Shown one piece after another: positions 53,819-62,937 of a stretch of 64,000 bases of DNA (position 1 is its first letter; each line of letters starts with the position of its first letter). The notes beneath the pieces are model-generated. The model was given only the letters and a program-made list of their open reading frames with translations. It was not told the origin of the DNA and searched no databases. This DNA is from Caldilinea sp. CFX5 (GTDB taxonomy: Bacteria; Chloroflexota; Anaerolineae; Caldilineales; Caldilineaceae), in the NCBI GenBank assembly GCA_021405325.1, contig QWII01000038.1, positions 1 to 64,000 on the forward strand, in the 5' to 3' direction. Made by a program: the position numbers and the translations under genes.

Positions 53819-53888
53819 GGCACTGTCGTCAGCCAAGTATTACGGCGTGTTGTGACCAACACTTTAGCATAGGTACTAAGTAAGCAGT

Positions 53889-54989
53889 ATGCGTATCATC
53901 AAACAGAACCCGTTGTACAACACCCTTTTGGTTGGCGCCAGCCTGGTGTTGATTGTCGCCGGTCTGCGGACCTCCGCGCCGATCGTAAGCCCCTTTCTCT
54001 TGGCCTTTTTTCTGGCGGCCCTGCTTTACCCCGCTTATCAGTGGTTGCTACAGCGCGGCATCCCCACCTGGTTGGCCGTTTCGCTGATGGTCTTCGGCGT
54101 GACCTTGATCGGGTCAGGTCTAATTGCGCTGTTGTGGGTCTCCATCGAGCAACTACGCAGCAACTTGTGGTCTTACACGAACCGCCTCTTGGAGCAGCGC
54201 CAGCATATTGAAGAACTCCTCAGTTTGATTGGGGTGGATGCACCCACGTTAATCAGTCAGGAGGTGCTCAATCGCCAATTCTTGATCACCACAGCCGCAC
54301 ACATCCTGACCAATTTAGGTTCGCTGCTCTTCACCAGTCTCTTTGTGCTGATCACCACCATTTTTCTGCTCTTGCAAACCCACCATCTGCGCGAACGCGT
54401 GGCGCAGGAGTGGGGGCCAAATAGTTTTATTTCAGCCCAGATCGTTGAAGTGGCGCAACGGATTGCCCGCTTTTTTGCCATTCGGGTGCGGGTCAATCTT
54501 ATTGTCGCCGTCGGCATCACGCTTTGGCTGCTGATCTTGGGCGTTGACCTGGCCTTGTTATGGGGAATTTTGGCCTTTTTTCTCGGCTTTGTAATGTATG
54601 TTGGTCTCGTTATTGCCGCCGTCCCCCCCGTGCTGCTGGCGCTGGCCGAATCAGGTTTGCTATGGGCTTTGCTCGCAGGGGTTGGGATTATGGTCATTAA
54701 CATGAGTGTTGAGAATGTGGTCGCCCCCGCCCTGATGGCGCAAGGGCTAAATTTGGCGCCGGTGGTGGTGCTGATGTCGCTGGTCTTTTGGTCTTGGGTG
54801 CTAGGACCGTTGGGGTTGATCCTGGCGATTCCGCTGACCGTCATTGTTGTCATGGTGCTGGCCGGCAATGACGAGACCCGCTGGCTCCTCGTCCTGTTAA
54901 CAATGGATACAACCCCTTCTGTGGACTTAGCGCCACGCCCAGCCCCACCCCCTGCCCCTGACCTGAAGCCATTGGATAGAAACCCCTAA
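53889..54989 (+). CDS. AI-2E family membrane transporter
   Basis: A 366-residue permease with about eight membrane helices: a hairpin start (NPLYNTLLVGASLVLIVAGL), PFLLAFFLAALLYPAYQWL, an extended middle, and the conserved C-terminal VGLVIAAVPPVLLAL / ENVVAPALMAQGL region. The family includes the autoinducer-2 exporter TqsA and several Na+/H+ antiporter-like proteins; which one applies is not decidable. It is convergent with the end of the mrp operon (12 nt), which may fit an ion-transport role. The C-terminal tail is Pro-rich and cytoplasmic. Confidence 0.9.
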   Translation: MRIIKQNPLYNTLLVGASLVLIVAGLRTSAPIVSPFLLAFFLAALLYPAYQWLLQRGIPTWLAVSLMVFGVTLIGSGLIALLWVSIEQLRSNLWSYTNRLLEQRQHIEELLSLIGVDAPTLISQEVLNRQFLITTAAHILTNLGSLLFTSLFVLITTIFLLLQTHHLRERVAQEWGPNSFISAQIVEVAQRIARFFAIRVRVNLIVAVGITLWLLILGVDLALLWGILAFFLGFVMYVGLVIAAVPPVLLALAESGLLWALLAGVGIMVINMSVENVVAPALMAQGLNLAPVVVLMSLVFWSWVLGPLGLILAIPLTVIVVMVLAGNDETRWLLVLLTMDTTPSVDLAPRPAPPPAPDLKPLDRNP

Positions 54990-55001
54990 GACCATTCCCA
55001 A

Positions 55002-55439
55002 TCAACGACGAATCTGCTCTTCCGCCGATCCAGCCGCCAACCCTTCCGGGTCAGGGGTATAACCCATGGGTGGGGCTGGCATGCCCTGCTCCAGAGCATG
55101 GGTGCGTAAGTTGTAATGGCCGCGCAACTCGTCGGCAATGGTGCCCTGCCAGAGCGGCACGCCGGTAAAGTAGGCGGCGCGACCAATCATGTGGGCGCCC
55201 ACCGGTGCGGTCAGCAGCACAAAGACCAGGATCGCTACGGCGCGCGCGACGACGCCCATTTCATTAAAATAAATCGCCGCGGCCAGCAGCATCAAGGCCA
55301 CGCCCAGCGCCGTCACCTTGGTCGTGGCCGACATACGCAGAAAGAGATCGGGCATGCGCAGAATGCCAATGCTGCCCAAAAACATAAAGAGCGTCCCGAT
55401 GATGATCAAAATCGCAGTAATCAACTCACGCATGGTCAC
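55002..55439 (-). CDS. mrpG: Na+/H+ antiporter subunit G
   Basis: Last gene of the Mrp operon. 145 residues, three membrane helices in the first ~95 (LITAILIIIGTLFMFLGSIG, TKVTALGVALMLLAAAIYF, AVAILVFVLLTAPVGAHM), followed by a hydrophilic tail of ~50 residues, longer than usual. ATG overlaps mrpF by 4 nt. The Mrp complex expels Na+ in exchange for protons and supports growth at alkaline pH or high salt. Confidence 0.93.
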   Translation of the reverse strand: MTMRELITAILIIIGTLFMFLGSIGILRMPDLFLRMSATTKVTALGVALMLLAAAIYFNEMGVVARAVAILVFVLLTAPVGAHMIGRAAYFTGVPLWQGTIADELRGHYNLRTHALEQGMPAPPMGYTPDPEGLAAGSAEEQIRR

Positions 55440-55702
55440 ACCCTCATCTCAATATAGCGGGCAAAGGCCACCGTCCCCAAAAAGGAGAGTAAGGCCAGCA
55501 CCATTGTCACATCCAACAGCGTCGCCTGCTGCTCGGCAATGGCATAGACCGCCACGATCCCCATGACGATGGCTACAATCAAATCGAGCGCCACGACCCG
55601 ATCGGCCAGACTGGGGCCGCGCAAAAGGCGCAGAAAGGTAAAGAGCAGGGAAAAGCCTAACAGCGGCAAGATCACCCAATAAATTAAGTCTGCCAAAGTC
55701 AT
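55436..55702 (-). CDS. mrpF: Na+/H+ antiporter subunit F
   Basis: 88 residues, three membrane helices, with [17 protein letters not shown] typical of MrpF between the first and second helices. 4-nt overlaps at both ends (with mrpE and mrpG) show tight translational coupling. Confidence 0.93.
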   Translation of the reverse strand: MTLADLIYWVILPLLGFSLLFTFLRLLRGPSLADRVVALDLIVAIVMGIVAVYAIAEQQATLLDVTMVLALLSFLGTVAFARYIEMRV

Positions 55703-56172
55703 CGCAACACCTCCATGACGCGCCGTTCAAAACCCTCTTTAATCTCCCGCCGGGCCTGCTCCGGGTCGCGCATGTACATTTCATGCACATAGAGGACGCG
55801 GCGATCGGCCGAAACATCCAGGCTCAAGCTCCCCGGCGTCAAGGTGAGCAGATTCGCCAGCAGGGTGATTTCGGCATCGGTTTCGAGATCCAATGGCACG
55901 GCCACCACACCGGGGCGCATGGTGTGCGGCGGCGTCAACACTTCGTAGGCGATCCGCAGATTGGCTTTGACAAGCTGTGTGACAAAGAAACCGAAAAACT
56001 CCAATACCTGGCGCACCTTGCGAAAGTAAGGGGGCAACGCTGTGCGTGGTTGCATCATCCGCAAGAGCAGATAACTCACCGCAAAACCGCCCAGAAAGTT
56101 CACCGGCGTAAATTGACCGGTCAGCGCCATCCAGGCAAGCGCCAATAGAATGTTCAGCAGAAAAATTCCCAT
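55699..56172 (-). CDS. mrpE: Na+/H+ antiporter subunit E
   Basis: 157 residues. The N-terminal helices ([19 protein letters not shown]) match MrpE, followed by a soluble domain with [20 protein letters not shown] and [11 protein letters not shown]. The frame opens at 56220, but AGGAGGTG immediately precedes ATG 56172, which also restores the usual MrpE start. Unlike the other subunits it is separated from mrpD by ~257 nt containing TIR element B. Confidence 0.93.
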   Translation of the reverse strand: MGIFLLNILLALAWMALTGQFTPVNFLGGFAVSYLLLRMMQPRTALPPYFRKVRQVLEFFGFFVTQLVKANLRIAYEVLTPPHTMRPGVVAVPLDLETDAEITLLANLLTLTPGSLSLDVSADRRVLYVHEMYMRDPEQARREIKEGFERRVMEVLR

Positions 56173-56429
56173 TACACCTCCTGTCATCGTATACCACCGC
56201 CGCACCCGGTAAGTTTCCATCCCCAGGCGGAAGAGAAAGCACTCTCATGTGTATCAAACGAAGACACTACAGCGGATGATGGCGGGAACGGATTTGCCTG
56301 CTTTCGTAGACGTTCCCGAATCAAGAAGCGATCACCTGATAGAATGCTCTTGCTTTTCGGCGGTTTGTGTTTGGCGATAAGCCCATCCGTTCCCGCCCTT
56401 ATCCGCTGTAGTGTGCCGCTTTTTGAGGG
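56173..56429. other. 257-bp gap inside the mrp operon
   Basis: Contains TIR element B (56264-56414) and nothing else recognisable. Mrp operons are usually contiguous, so this is an insertion. It may insulate mrpE-G from mrpA-D or carry a promoter; none is clearly seen. Confidence 0.7.
56264..56414. repeat. TIR element B (151 bp) in the mrp operon
   Basis: 30-bp terminal inverted repeats (56264-56293 and 56385-56414, starting ACACTACAGCGGATGATG) match at 28 of 30 positions and correspond to the termini of element A (22948-23214). No reading frame or target duplication is visible. Confidence 0.82.
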
Positions 56430-57944
56430 CTACGGCGGGGTCGCGCCCAAGACCACTTGCAGATAGCCGGCTGGGGTCATCAACTGTTCGGCGGCCTGGG
56501 TTGCCAGCACAAAGAGCGGCTCGGCGGCCACGCCAATCACCACACTCAACAGCGCCAGGAGCAGGACAGGCGCCACCAGCGCGCCAGGAATCGCAGCGGG
56601 CTGGTGCGCTTTACGCGTCTTTTCCGCCTGTTCGGCAACCGGCGCTTCTTTCCAAAAGGCTTCCGTCCAGATTTTGATCATCGAAAAGAGCGTCAGGAGA
56701 CTCACCCCCAAGGCGACGGCAATGATGACAAACGCCTCCTGGCTGAGGCCGGCCTGGATCAGCGCCAACTTGGCAAAAAAGCCGGAAAAGGGGGGCAGTC
56801 CGGCCAGCGAGAGCGCCGGGATGAGAAAGAGCAACGCCAACCCCGGTCGTGTGCGGTATAAGCCGCCTTGCACCTTGAGTTGATAGCCGCCCTGGAGCCG
56901 CTGGACAATGCCACTCACCAGAAAGAGGGCCGACTTCGCCAGAATAACATGGGCCATAAAGAAGATCGCGCCGGCCAACGCCGCCACGCTGTATAGCCCC
57001 AGCCCCATCAACAGATAACCGATCTGGCTAATAATGTGAAAGGAGAGCAGCCGCCGCACATCATATTGGGCCACGGCGCCCAGCACACCCGTCACCATCG
57101 TCAACCCGGCCAGCACCAGGAGCAAGTTCTGCGCTGTACTCATCTGCTCGGCAAAGACCAGCGTAAAGACGCGGATGAGCGAGTAGACGCCCACTTTGGT
57201 GAGCAGCCCGGAGAAGAGCGCCGTCACCGTAATCGGCGGGGTGTGGTAGGCGGCCGGCAGCCAGAAGAAGAGCGGGAAGATGGCGGCTTTGATGCCAAAG
57301 GCCACCAAGAGCAACATGGCTGACGCATAGACCAACGCCGGTTCACCCACCACTGGCAGCCGTTGCGCCAGCGCCGCCAGGTTGAGCGTCCCGGCAATGC
57401 CATAGAGAATGCCCACGGCAGCCAGAAAGATCGCCGAGGCGATCAGATTGAGGGTGACATATTTGACGGCGCCTTCCAGTTGCGCCCGTTCTCCCCCCAG
57501 CGCCAGCAGCACAAAGGAGGCGATCAACAGCACCTCGAACCAGACATAGAGGTTGAAAAGATCACCGGTGAGAAAGGCGCCGCAGACGCCCATGAGCAAG
57601 AAATGGAGCAGCGGATAGTAGCCATAGGCCACCCGTTGGGCATCCACGCCGGCCAGCGAATAGACCGCAATCGTCACGGCAATCAGCCCGGTCAACAAGA
57701 CCATGATGGCGCTAAAGAGGTCGGCGGCCAGCGTAATGCCATAGGGCGCGCGCCAGCCCCCCATCTGCGCCGCCTGAATGCCCCCTTGTTGAACGGAAGC
57801 CAACAGACCTACGCCGGCCAGCAAGAGCGCCGCCGCCCCCACCACATTGAGGGCGCGCTGAACTTTGGGCTGACGCCAGGTGAGCAGGGTGGCAATCGCC
57901 GTAAAAAAGGGAATCAATAAGGGCAGGAGTAACCAAAGATTCAT
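56430..57944 (-). CDS. mrpD: Na+/H+ antiporter subunit D
   Basis: A 504-residue NuoM/N-like subunit with about 14 membrane helices. The conserved core is recognisable: [24 protein letters not shown] (with the family Glu), [20 protein letters not shown] (Lys of the channel), [20 protein letters not shown], and [17 protein letters not shown]. It translocates protons or Na+ together with MrpA. The start overlaps the mrpC stop by 4 nt. Confidence 0.95.
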   Translation of the reverse strand: MNLWLLLPLLIPFFTAIATLLTWRQPKVQRALNVVGAAALLLAGVGLLASVQQGGIQAAQMGGWRAPYGITLAADLFSAIMVLLTGLIAVTIAVYSLAGVDAQRVAYGYYPLLHFLLMGVCGAFLTGDLFNLYVWFEVLLIASFVLLALGGERAQLEGAVKYVTLNLIASAIFLAAVGILYGIAGTLNLAALAQRLPVVGEPALVYASAMLLLVAFGIKAAIFPLFFWLPAAYHTPPITVTALFSGLLTKVGVYSLIRVFTLVFAEQMSTAQNLLLVLAGLTMVTGVLGAVAQYDVRRLLSFHIISQIGYLLMGLGLYSVAALAGAIFFMAHVILAKSALFLVSGIVQRLQGGYQLKVQGGLYRTRPGLALLFLIPALSLAGLPPFSGFFAKLALIQAGLSQEAFVIIAVALGVSLLTLFSMIKIWTEAFWKEAPVAEQAEKTRKAHQPAAIPGALVAPVLLLALLSVVIGVAAEPLFVLATQAAEQLMTPAGYLQVVLGATPP

Positions 57945-58357
57945 CGCGCCGGCCCTCCGGCTGCCGCCACCGGGTCTAACCGATCATCGATCAACACGTC
58001 GTCCACTTCACAATCGGTCGCCTTCATATCATCCAAATCGTCGGCGCCCACTGTTTGATAGGCCCGTTTGAGCAAGACCAGGGCAAAGGCTTGCACGCCA
58101 AAACCGATGACAATCGCCGTTAAGATCAAGGCTTGGGGCAGGGGATCAGCATAAGGCGCCGTCAACTGCGTACCATCCGGTGCAATCAAGGGCGCCCGGC
58201 CACGGGTCAAGCCGCCCAGCGTAAAGATCAAGAGATTCGCCGCCTGTCCCAACAAGACCAGGCCGATGATCAACTTAACAATGCTGCGGCGCAACATCAT
58301 ATAGAGACCCACGGCATAGAGGACGCCCACAACAAAGGCCAGGATTGTCTCCATCAA
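57941..58357 (-). CDS. mrpC: Na+/H+ antiporter subunit C
   Basis: 138 residues, NuoK-like with three helices: [35 protein letters not shown] and [20 protein letters not shown]. The usual [15 protein letters not shown] motif is intact. A ~25-residue acidic C-terminal tail follows. It is 2 nt from mrpB and overlaps mrpD by 4 nt. Confidence 0.94.
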   Translation of the reverse strand: MMETILAFVVGVLYAVGLYMMLRRSIVKLIIGLVLLGQAANLLIFTLGGLTRGRAPLIAPDGTQLTAPYADPLPQALILTAIVIGFGVQAFALVLLKRAYQTVGADDLDDMKATDCEVDDVLIDDRLDPVAAAGGPAR

Positions 58358-58359
58358 AG

Positions 58360-58767
58360 CTACTCCTCCGCCAGCGAAAAGAGAATCAGCGTGGTGATGC
58401 CGATTACCGTCAGATAGACGCCGGTGTCAAAGAACAAGGGCGTCCCTGGTTTACCAATGATGGGCAGCTCCTGGGCGCCCCACACGGGGGCAAAAAAGGG
58501 CCGCCCGGTGAGCAGACCGCCAAAACCGCTGACGCCGGCCACCGTCAAGCCCAGGGCGATCAAAACGCGCGGCTCCAGACGTAACAAGCGGCGAGCAGCA
58601 TTTACATCAAAGGCCAAGGCATAGAGGGCAAAGGCCGAGGCCGCTACCAATCCCCCCACAAAGCCGCCTCCCGGTTCGTTATGCCCGCGGAAGAGCAGAA
58701 AGAGAGAAAAGAGCAACAGCAGCGGCAACAAGTAGCGACCAGCCACCGACAAGATCAACGAGTTCAT
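58360..58767 (-). CDS. mrpB: Na+/H+ antiporter subunit B
   Basis: 135 residues with four helices. The MrpB signature [22 protein letters not shown] is seen after the first helix, and a second conserved block is [14 protein letters not shown]. The frame opens at 58836 inside mrpA; ATG 58767, with GGAGATGATCTG upstream, gives a normal start 4 nt after the mrpA stop. Confidence 0.93.
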   Translation of the reverse strand: MNSLILSVAGRYLLPLLLLFSLFLLFRGHNEPGGGFVGGLVAASAFALYALAFDVNAARRLLRLEPRVLIALGLTVAGVSGFGGLLTGRPFFAPVWGAQELPIIGKPGTPLFFDTGVYLTVIGITTLILFSLAEE

Positions 58768-58771
58768 CAGA

Positions 58772-61072
58772 TCATCTCCGTTCCAGGCGTAATTTGAGCA
58801 AGGCGTAGACCCCCACCGCCGCAATCGCCAGCACAACTATTTCGCCAAAGGTGTCCAGCCCCCGAAAATCGACCAGGATCACGTTGACCACATTGCGCCC
58901 TTGCGCCAATTGCAGGCTGGTTTCGGCAAAATAGGGCGAAAGTTGTGAGTCCGGCAGGGTATAATTGGCCAGCAGCATGATCGTGGTCATCAACACACCG
59001 ACGCCGCCGGCCACCACCATATCCCGAATGCGTTCGGCGCGGCCCGTCAGGGTAGCAAAGCGGGGCAGCCGATACAAGACCAGGACAAAGAGAATCACCG
59101 TCAAGGTTTCCACCGCGAACTGGGTCATCGCCAGGTCGGGGGCGCCATAGAGAATATAGACCAGCGCCACCCCATAGCCGACCACCCCCAGGGCCGCCAC
59201 CGCCGCCAGCCGTGAACTTGCCAGAACCGCCGCCAGCGCACCGCCCAGAATCAACGCGGCCACCAACAATTCGTAAAAGCGCACATCACGCCACTGCCCC
59301 AAGCCAAAGGGCTGTTGCCACCAGAGCAAGGGGTAGCCGACGAGCGCAATGGTGGTCAGAATGATGACCAGCAAATAGTAGCGCAGATAGCCATTTTGTA
59401 AGATCTGGGTCTGGCCGCGCGCCAGGGCGTTTAAACCATCCAACGCACGCAAATAGCCCGCTTCCGCCCCCCAGCGCCCGACTGCATCCAACCAGCCGGC
59501 GGCAGCGTGCAGGCGGCGATGCGCTAGATAGAGCGCCACACCCCCTGCCAAGGTCAACCCGCTGAGCAGAAGCACAAGATTAAAGCCATGCCAAAGCGCC
59601 AGTTTCACCGTCACCGGCGCGCCATACATGGCGTTGGCCGCTGGCCCCACCAGCCACGTCGCTACCGGGCCGGGCCACAGACCGCCAACCAGCCCAATGC
59701 CCGCCAGCAGAACCGGGCCAAGCCAAAGCGTCAACGGTGGGTCATGGGGATGATGGTCGCTGGTCGGTTTGGCGGCAAAAAAGGGATGGAACCCGGCCAG
59801 GATCGCTGCCACCACCAGCAGAATATTGGCAAAGACCCCGGTGCTAATCAGCCAAAGAGCCGCCGTGGGCGCGGCTAGTTGCGTCTCATAGAGTACCTCT
59901 TTGTTGATAAAGCCCAACAATGGCGGCACGCCAGCCATAGAAAGCGCCGCCACGCCCGCCGCTGCTGTGGTAATTGGCATCAGCCGCGCCATGCCGCCCA
60001 ATTCGGCTACATTGCGAGTGTGAGTCTCGTGATCGACAATGCCCGTCACTAAAAAGAGCGCGCCTTTGTAGAGCGCATGGGCCAGCAGAAAGAGCATCGC
60101 CGCCTTGGCCGCCAAAGCGCTGTCAATGCCGATGAGCACCATCAAGGTTCCCAGCGCGCTCAAGGTGGAATAGGCGAGGATGCGTTTCAGGTCACGCTGG
60201 AAAAGGGAGAAGAGCGCGCCGAGGAGCATGGTCACCGCGCCGACCGTGGTCACCAGCAGCACCCAACTCTCGGTGCCGCCTAGCACCGGGTTCAGTCGCG
60301 CCAACAGATAGACGCCGGCTTTGACCATGGTAGCGGAATGGAGATAGGCGCTGACCGGCGTGGGCGCGGCCATGGCATTGGGCAACCAGAAATGAAAGGG
60401 GACTTGCGCCGATTTGGTAAAGGCGCCCACCAGGATCAACAAAAGCGTTGGCAGGTAGAAGGCATCGGCTTTGATCGCTGCGCCCTGCTGCACCAGGGTG
60501 GTTAGCTCAAAACTGCCGCCAATCTGACCCAGAAGAAGTAACCCGGCCAGCAGCGCCAACCCGCCGCCACCGGTGACGAGCAACGCCTGGAGCGCCGAGG
60601 CGCGTGACTTGGCCTCCTGATGGTCAAAGCCGATCAGAAGATAGGAGCTAAGGCTGGTCAACTCCCAGAAGATAAAGAGCGTCAGCAGATTATCCGCCAG
60701 CACCAGACCCAACATGGCCGCCATGAAGACCATGAGCAGCGCGTAAAAGCGATCCAGATAGGGGTGATCGGCCAGGTAGCCGCTGGCATAGACCAGCACC
60801 AGCGCCCCAATGCCGCTGATCAACAGGACAAACAGCAGGCTCAAGCCATCCAGGTGAAAGGAGAGATTGATGCCTAACGTGGGCGCCCATGCATAGGCGA
60901 CGCGAAAGGTTTGCCCCGTGCTGACCGCATTGATATAGGTGGCAAAGTAGAGGGCAATCGCCGCCGGCGCCAGGGCGATGAGCGGCCCGGCCGCGGTGCG
61001 CGCATAGCGATAGATCACCGGGGCAATCGCTGCGACCAGAAAGCCGATAAAAATGGCACTTGTAATTCCCAT
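58772..61072 (-). CDS. mrpA: Na+/H+ antiporter subunit A
   Basis: 766 residues, NuoL-like, ~20 membrane helices. The N-terminal half carries [52 protein letters not shown] (conserved Lys/His channel residues) and [14 protein letters not shown]. The C-terminal extension (~600-766) corresponds to the MrpA tail with the [18 protein letters not shown] and [16 protein letters not shown] blocks. It is the first gene of the operon; no Shine-Dalgarno stronger than GGGAAT is seen. With mrpB-G the seven-subunit set is complete in this window. Confidence 0.96.
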   Translation of the reverse strand: MGITSAIFIGFLVAAIAPVIYRYARTAAGPLIALAPAAIALYFATYINAVSTGQTFRVAYAWAPTLGINLSFHLDGLSLLFVLLISGIGALVLVYASGYLADHPYLDRFYALLMVFMAAMLGLVLADNLLTLFIFWELTSLSSYLLIGFDHQEAKSRASALQALLVTGGGGLALLAGLLLLGQIGGSFELTTLVQQGAAIKADAFYLPTLLLILVGAFTKSAQVPFHFWLPNAMAAPTPVSAYLHSATMVKAGVYLLARLNPVLGGTESWVLLVTTVGAVTMLLGALFSLFQRDLKRILAYSTLSALGTLMVLIGIDSALAAKAAMLFLLAHALYKGALFLVTGIVDHETHTRNVAELGGMARLMPITTAAAGVAALSMAGVPPLLGFINKEVLYETQLAAPTAALWLISTGVFANILLVVAAILAGFHPFFAAKPTSDHHPHDPPLTLWLGPVLLAGIGLVGGLWPGPVATWLVGPAANAMYGAPVTVKLALWHGFNLVLLLSGLTLAGGVALYLAHRRLHAAAGWLDAVGRWGAEAGYLRALDGLNALARGQTQILQNGYLRYYLLVIILTTIALVGYPLLWWQQPFGLGQWRDVRFYELLVAALILGGALAAVLASSRLAAVAALGVVGYGVALVYILYGAPDLAMTQFAVETLTVILFVLVLYRLPRFATLTGRAERIRDMVVAGGVGVLMTTIMLLANYTLPDSQLSPYFAETSLQLAQGRNVVNVILVDFRGLDTFGEIVVLAIAAVGVYALLKLRLERR

Positions 61073-61171
61073 AGATGTATTGAATTCTCAGTGTAGCTTT
61101 CGAGCACAAACGCAACAGCCCGAAGAATATAATAGCAAGCTGGCGGTAACTGTAATGATTACCTCTAAATT

Positions 61172-61260
61172 CCACCATCTTACGACGGTATAAAAACGCC
61201 CCTGATGACCCATCCACCAGGGGCGTCCGAAAAACTGGTCAGTGTGGATGGCGTTTCCTA
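61172..61260. terminator. Terminator-bearing direct repeat, copy 1
   Basis: ~89 bp matching 62722-62812 at most positions. It contains the hairpin ACGCCCCTG (61196-61204) with CAGGGGCGT (61218-61226) preceded by TATAAA, and the downstream segment GGAAAAACTGGTCAGYGTGGAT-type block. It lies downstream of the Usp fragment. Confidence 0.7.
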
Positions 61261-61452
61261 GGATGAATTCGCCGCTGTGGGCGGGTGATGGATCAGCAGC
61301 AAAGGACAGGTGACGCCCCGTAACACCTTGTTGGCAACGCTGCCGTAGACCCAACGACGTAGACCGCTGCGCCCGTGGGTACTCATCACCAGCAGGTCAA
61401 TCTGTTCGCGAGAATTTTGTGATATAGGCCGATCATTGGCGCCTCCATTCAT
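61258..61452 (-). pseudogene. C-terminal fragment of a universal stress protein
   Basis: 64 residues. From residue ~16 on (QIDLLVMSTHGRSGLRRW...) it is nearly identical to the C-terminus of the tandem Usp at 41403, but the first ~15 residues (MNGGANDRPISQNSR) are unrelated and the N-terminal beta-alpha core is absent. ATG overlaps the stop of the Usp at 61449 (ATGA), so it is still translatable by coupling. It may be a decayed duplicate or a truncated accessory domain. Confidence 0.75.
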
Positions 61453-61871
61453 TTAATCACCAACACCGGACACTTGGCCCGTTGGACAACCGCCATGCTG
61501 GTGCTGCCGAGAATCAGCCCACTCCACACCCCTAGCCCACGGGCGCCCAGGATAATCACATCCGGTTGGCGACTTTCGGCGACATCGAGAATCACGGTGG
61601 CCGCTTGCCCCGCAATACTGTCTTCTTCCACTGCCTCAACGCCAAGGAGACGCAGTCTGTCCCCTGTGCTGGTGACCAGGTCTCTGGCTTCCCGCAGCGT
61701 TTTATCGAGCGCGTGACTGTAGTTCGGTTCCCCCAGAAGGGTCGAAACCGGGGCAAAGGCGTGGATGACCGTCACTTTGGCAGTATAACGCGTCGCCAGC
61801 GAGGCGGCGTAATCGGTGGCCCGTTCCGCGGCCGCCGAACCATCCGTCGCCAACAAGATATGCGTAAACAT
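61449..61871 (-). CDS. Universal stress protein (single domain)
   Basis: 140 residues, start HILLATDGSAAAERATDYAA and ATP-loop LGARGLGVWSGLILGSTSMA. It is a paralogue of the Usp at 47445 in the same block, probably by duplication. It overlaps the following Usp fragment by 4 nt. GGAACAATACC lies upstream of the ATG. Confidence 0.92.
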   Translation of the reverse strand: MFTHILLATDGSAAAERATDYAASLATRYTAKVTVIHAFAPVSTLLGEPNYSHALDKTLREARDLVTSTGDRLRLLGVEAVEEDSIAGQAATVILDVAESRQPDVIILGARGLGVWSGLILGSTSMAVVQRAKCPVLVIK

Positions 61872-62407
61872 GGTATTGTTCCTTTTCTACTTTTACATCC
61901 ACACTTGTTTGAACCAGCAAGTGGAAACATCCTATCAGGACAATACCACAGAAGCGCCCCTGTTGAACTAGCCAACAGGAGTGCTAGGGAACTGGACAGG
62001 CGGATAGGTTTTGGGGGTTTAGCTCATCTTCAGGTCGAATCGGCCGGCGGATTGTGAATCATCCGTAAGGGACAAGTGACGCCACGTAACGTCTGCTTGG
62101 CGACTCTTTGCCATTGCGCCGTCCAATGGCAACCGCACATATCATCAACCTGGCTACTTGGCGGAACAAAAAACTCGCCATCAGTAGAGGGTAGCCAACA
62201 GTAAATCGTGTTACACTGAAGCTACAGTCAACTTTATCTTTGGGCGCTGCATACTGCACGTAGGCGCTAAGCGTTTCTTTGATCCGTGACGAAACCGATC
62301 CGTACCAGGATAAGCGTTGACCTCGTGTGCCGTTACTGTAGGGGCGTACCCTTGCGGTCGCCCCCATTCGCCGGGAAACCGGAGGTAGACGACGAGAGGA
62401 GGAGACC
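61872..62407. other. 536-bp region with decayed Usp sequence
   Basis: Contains a degenerate third copy of the terminator-bearing repeat (about 61950-62010), a Usp C-terminal remnant (62030-62113) and the promoter/leader of the small coiled-coil gene. An overlapping 127-residue minus-strand frame here has no coding character and is not called. Confidence 0.6.
62030..62113 (-). pseudogene. Remnant of a Usp C-terminus
   Basis: Only ~27 codons: RVAKQTLRGVTCPLRMIHNP, then PADST and a TGA stop. It matches the last residues of the tandem Usp at 41403 (SVANKVLRGVTCPLLMIHNP). No upstream frame continues the domain, so it is a dead fragment of a third tandem-type Usp. Confidence 0.75.
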
Positions 62408-62713
62408 ATGGGATTGAAAGCCATGTACACCATCGAAGTCAAAACGCGTTTGATTGAGATCAGGCGAGAATTGGACGAATTGAAGGGGCGGTTGGCAAAA
62501 ACTATGCCGGCAAATCAGACGTTTTTCGCGCCACAAGTGAAAGCGTTGGAGGAACAGTACACGCAACTCCAGGCTGATCACGATTTGCTGCGCATGTTTG
62601 ATGAGTCGGAGTGGGGGAAATTCCCCGATGCAATGGACAGAGCGATCCACCAATTGCGCCACGACATCGGCGCCCTGCGCGCAGCCATCATTACGCCATT
62701 GGTTCCGGCATAG
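62408..62713 (+). CDS. Small coiled-coil protein, unknown family
   Basis: 101 residues, helical and charged, with heptads through IEVKTRLIEIRRELDELKGR and VKALEEQYTQLQADHD. No membrane helix or cysteine. A strong AGGAGGAG precedes the ATG, so it is probably real and well translated. The sequence gives no family. It is the only plus-strand gene in the Usp cluster and is followed by the second terminator-bearing repeat. It could be a stress or ribosome-associated factor, but nothing shows this. Confidence 0.6.
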   Translation: MGLKAMYTIEVKTRLIEIRRELDELKGRLAKTMPANQTFFAPQVKALEEQYTQLQADHDLLRMFDESEWGKFPDAMDRAIHQLRHDIGALRAAIITPLVPA

Positions 62714-62721
62714 TCCAAATC

Positions 62722-62812
62722 CGACCATCGCACCGTAGTATAAAAACGCTCCTGGTGGATGGGTCACCAGGAGCGTCGGAAAAACTGGTCAGCGTGGATA
62801 GCGTTTTCTAAT
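62722..62812. terminator. Terminator-bearing direct repeat, copy 2
   Basis: Hairpin ACGCTCCTGGTG (62746-62757) with CACCAGGAGCGT (62765-62776) in the same flanking context as 61172-61260. The two copies bracket the Usp genes and the coiled-coil gene. Confidence 0.7.
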
Positions 62813-62937
62813 AGTAAAAACAACGAACGAAGCAAGGGTCGAGTGGGCGCGCCAGCCGTCACTAATTCACTGATTGCCATTTACTCTCCGGTAAAGGCGC
62901 CTTCGCCCTTCAAGTACACGTTAAAGAATTGCAAGTC

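Larger units (their letters stand above)
53518..53888. other. 371-bp divergent intergenic region
   Basis: Between the response-regulator gene (minus) and the AI-2E gene (plus). It holds P2 palindrome copy 4 (53622-53714) with its 8-bp flanks and a promoter at 53789-53818. No gene. Confidence 0.6.

Noticed and set aside
62059..62442. 127-residue minus-strand frame
   Set aside because: Overlaps a Usp remnant in another frame; no motif, no ribosome-binding site.
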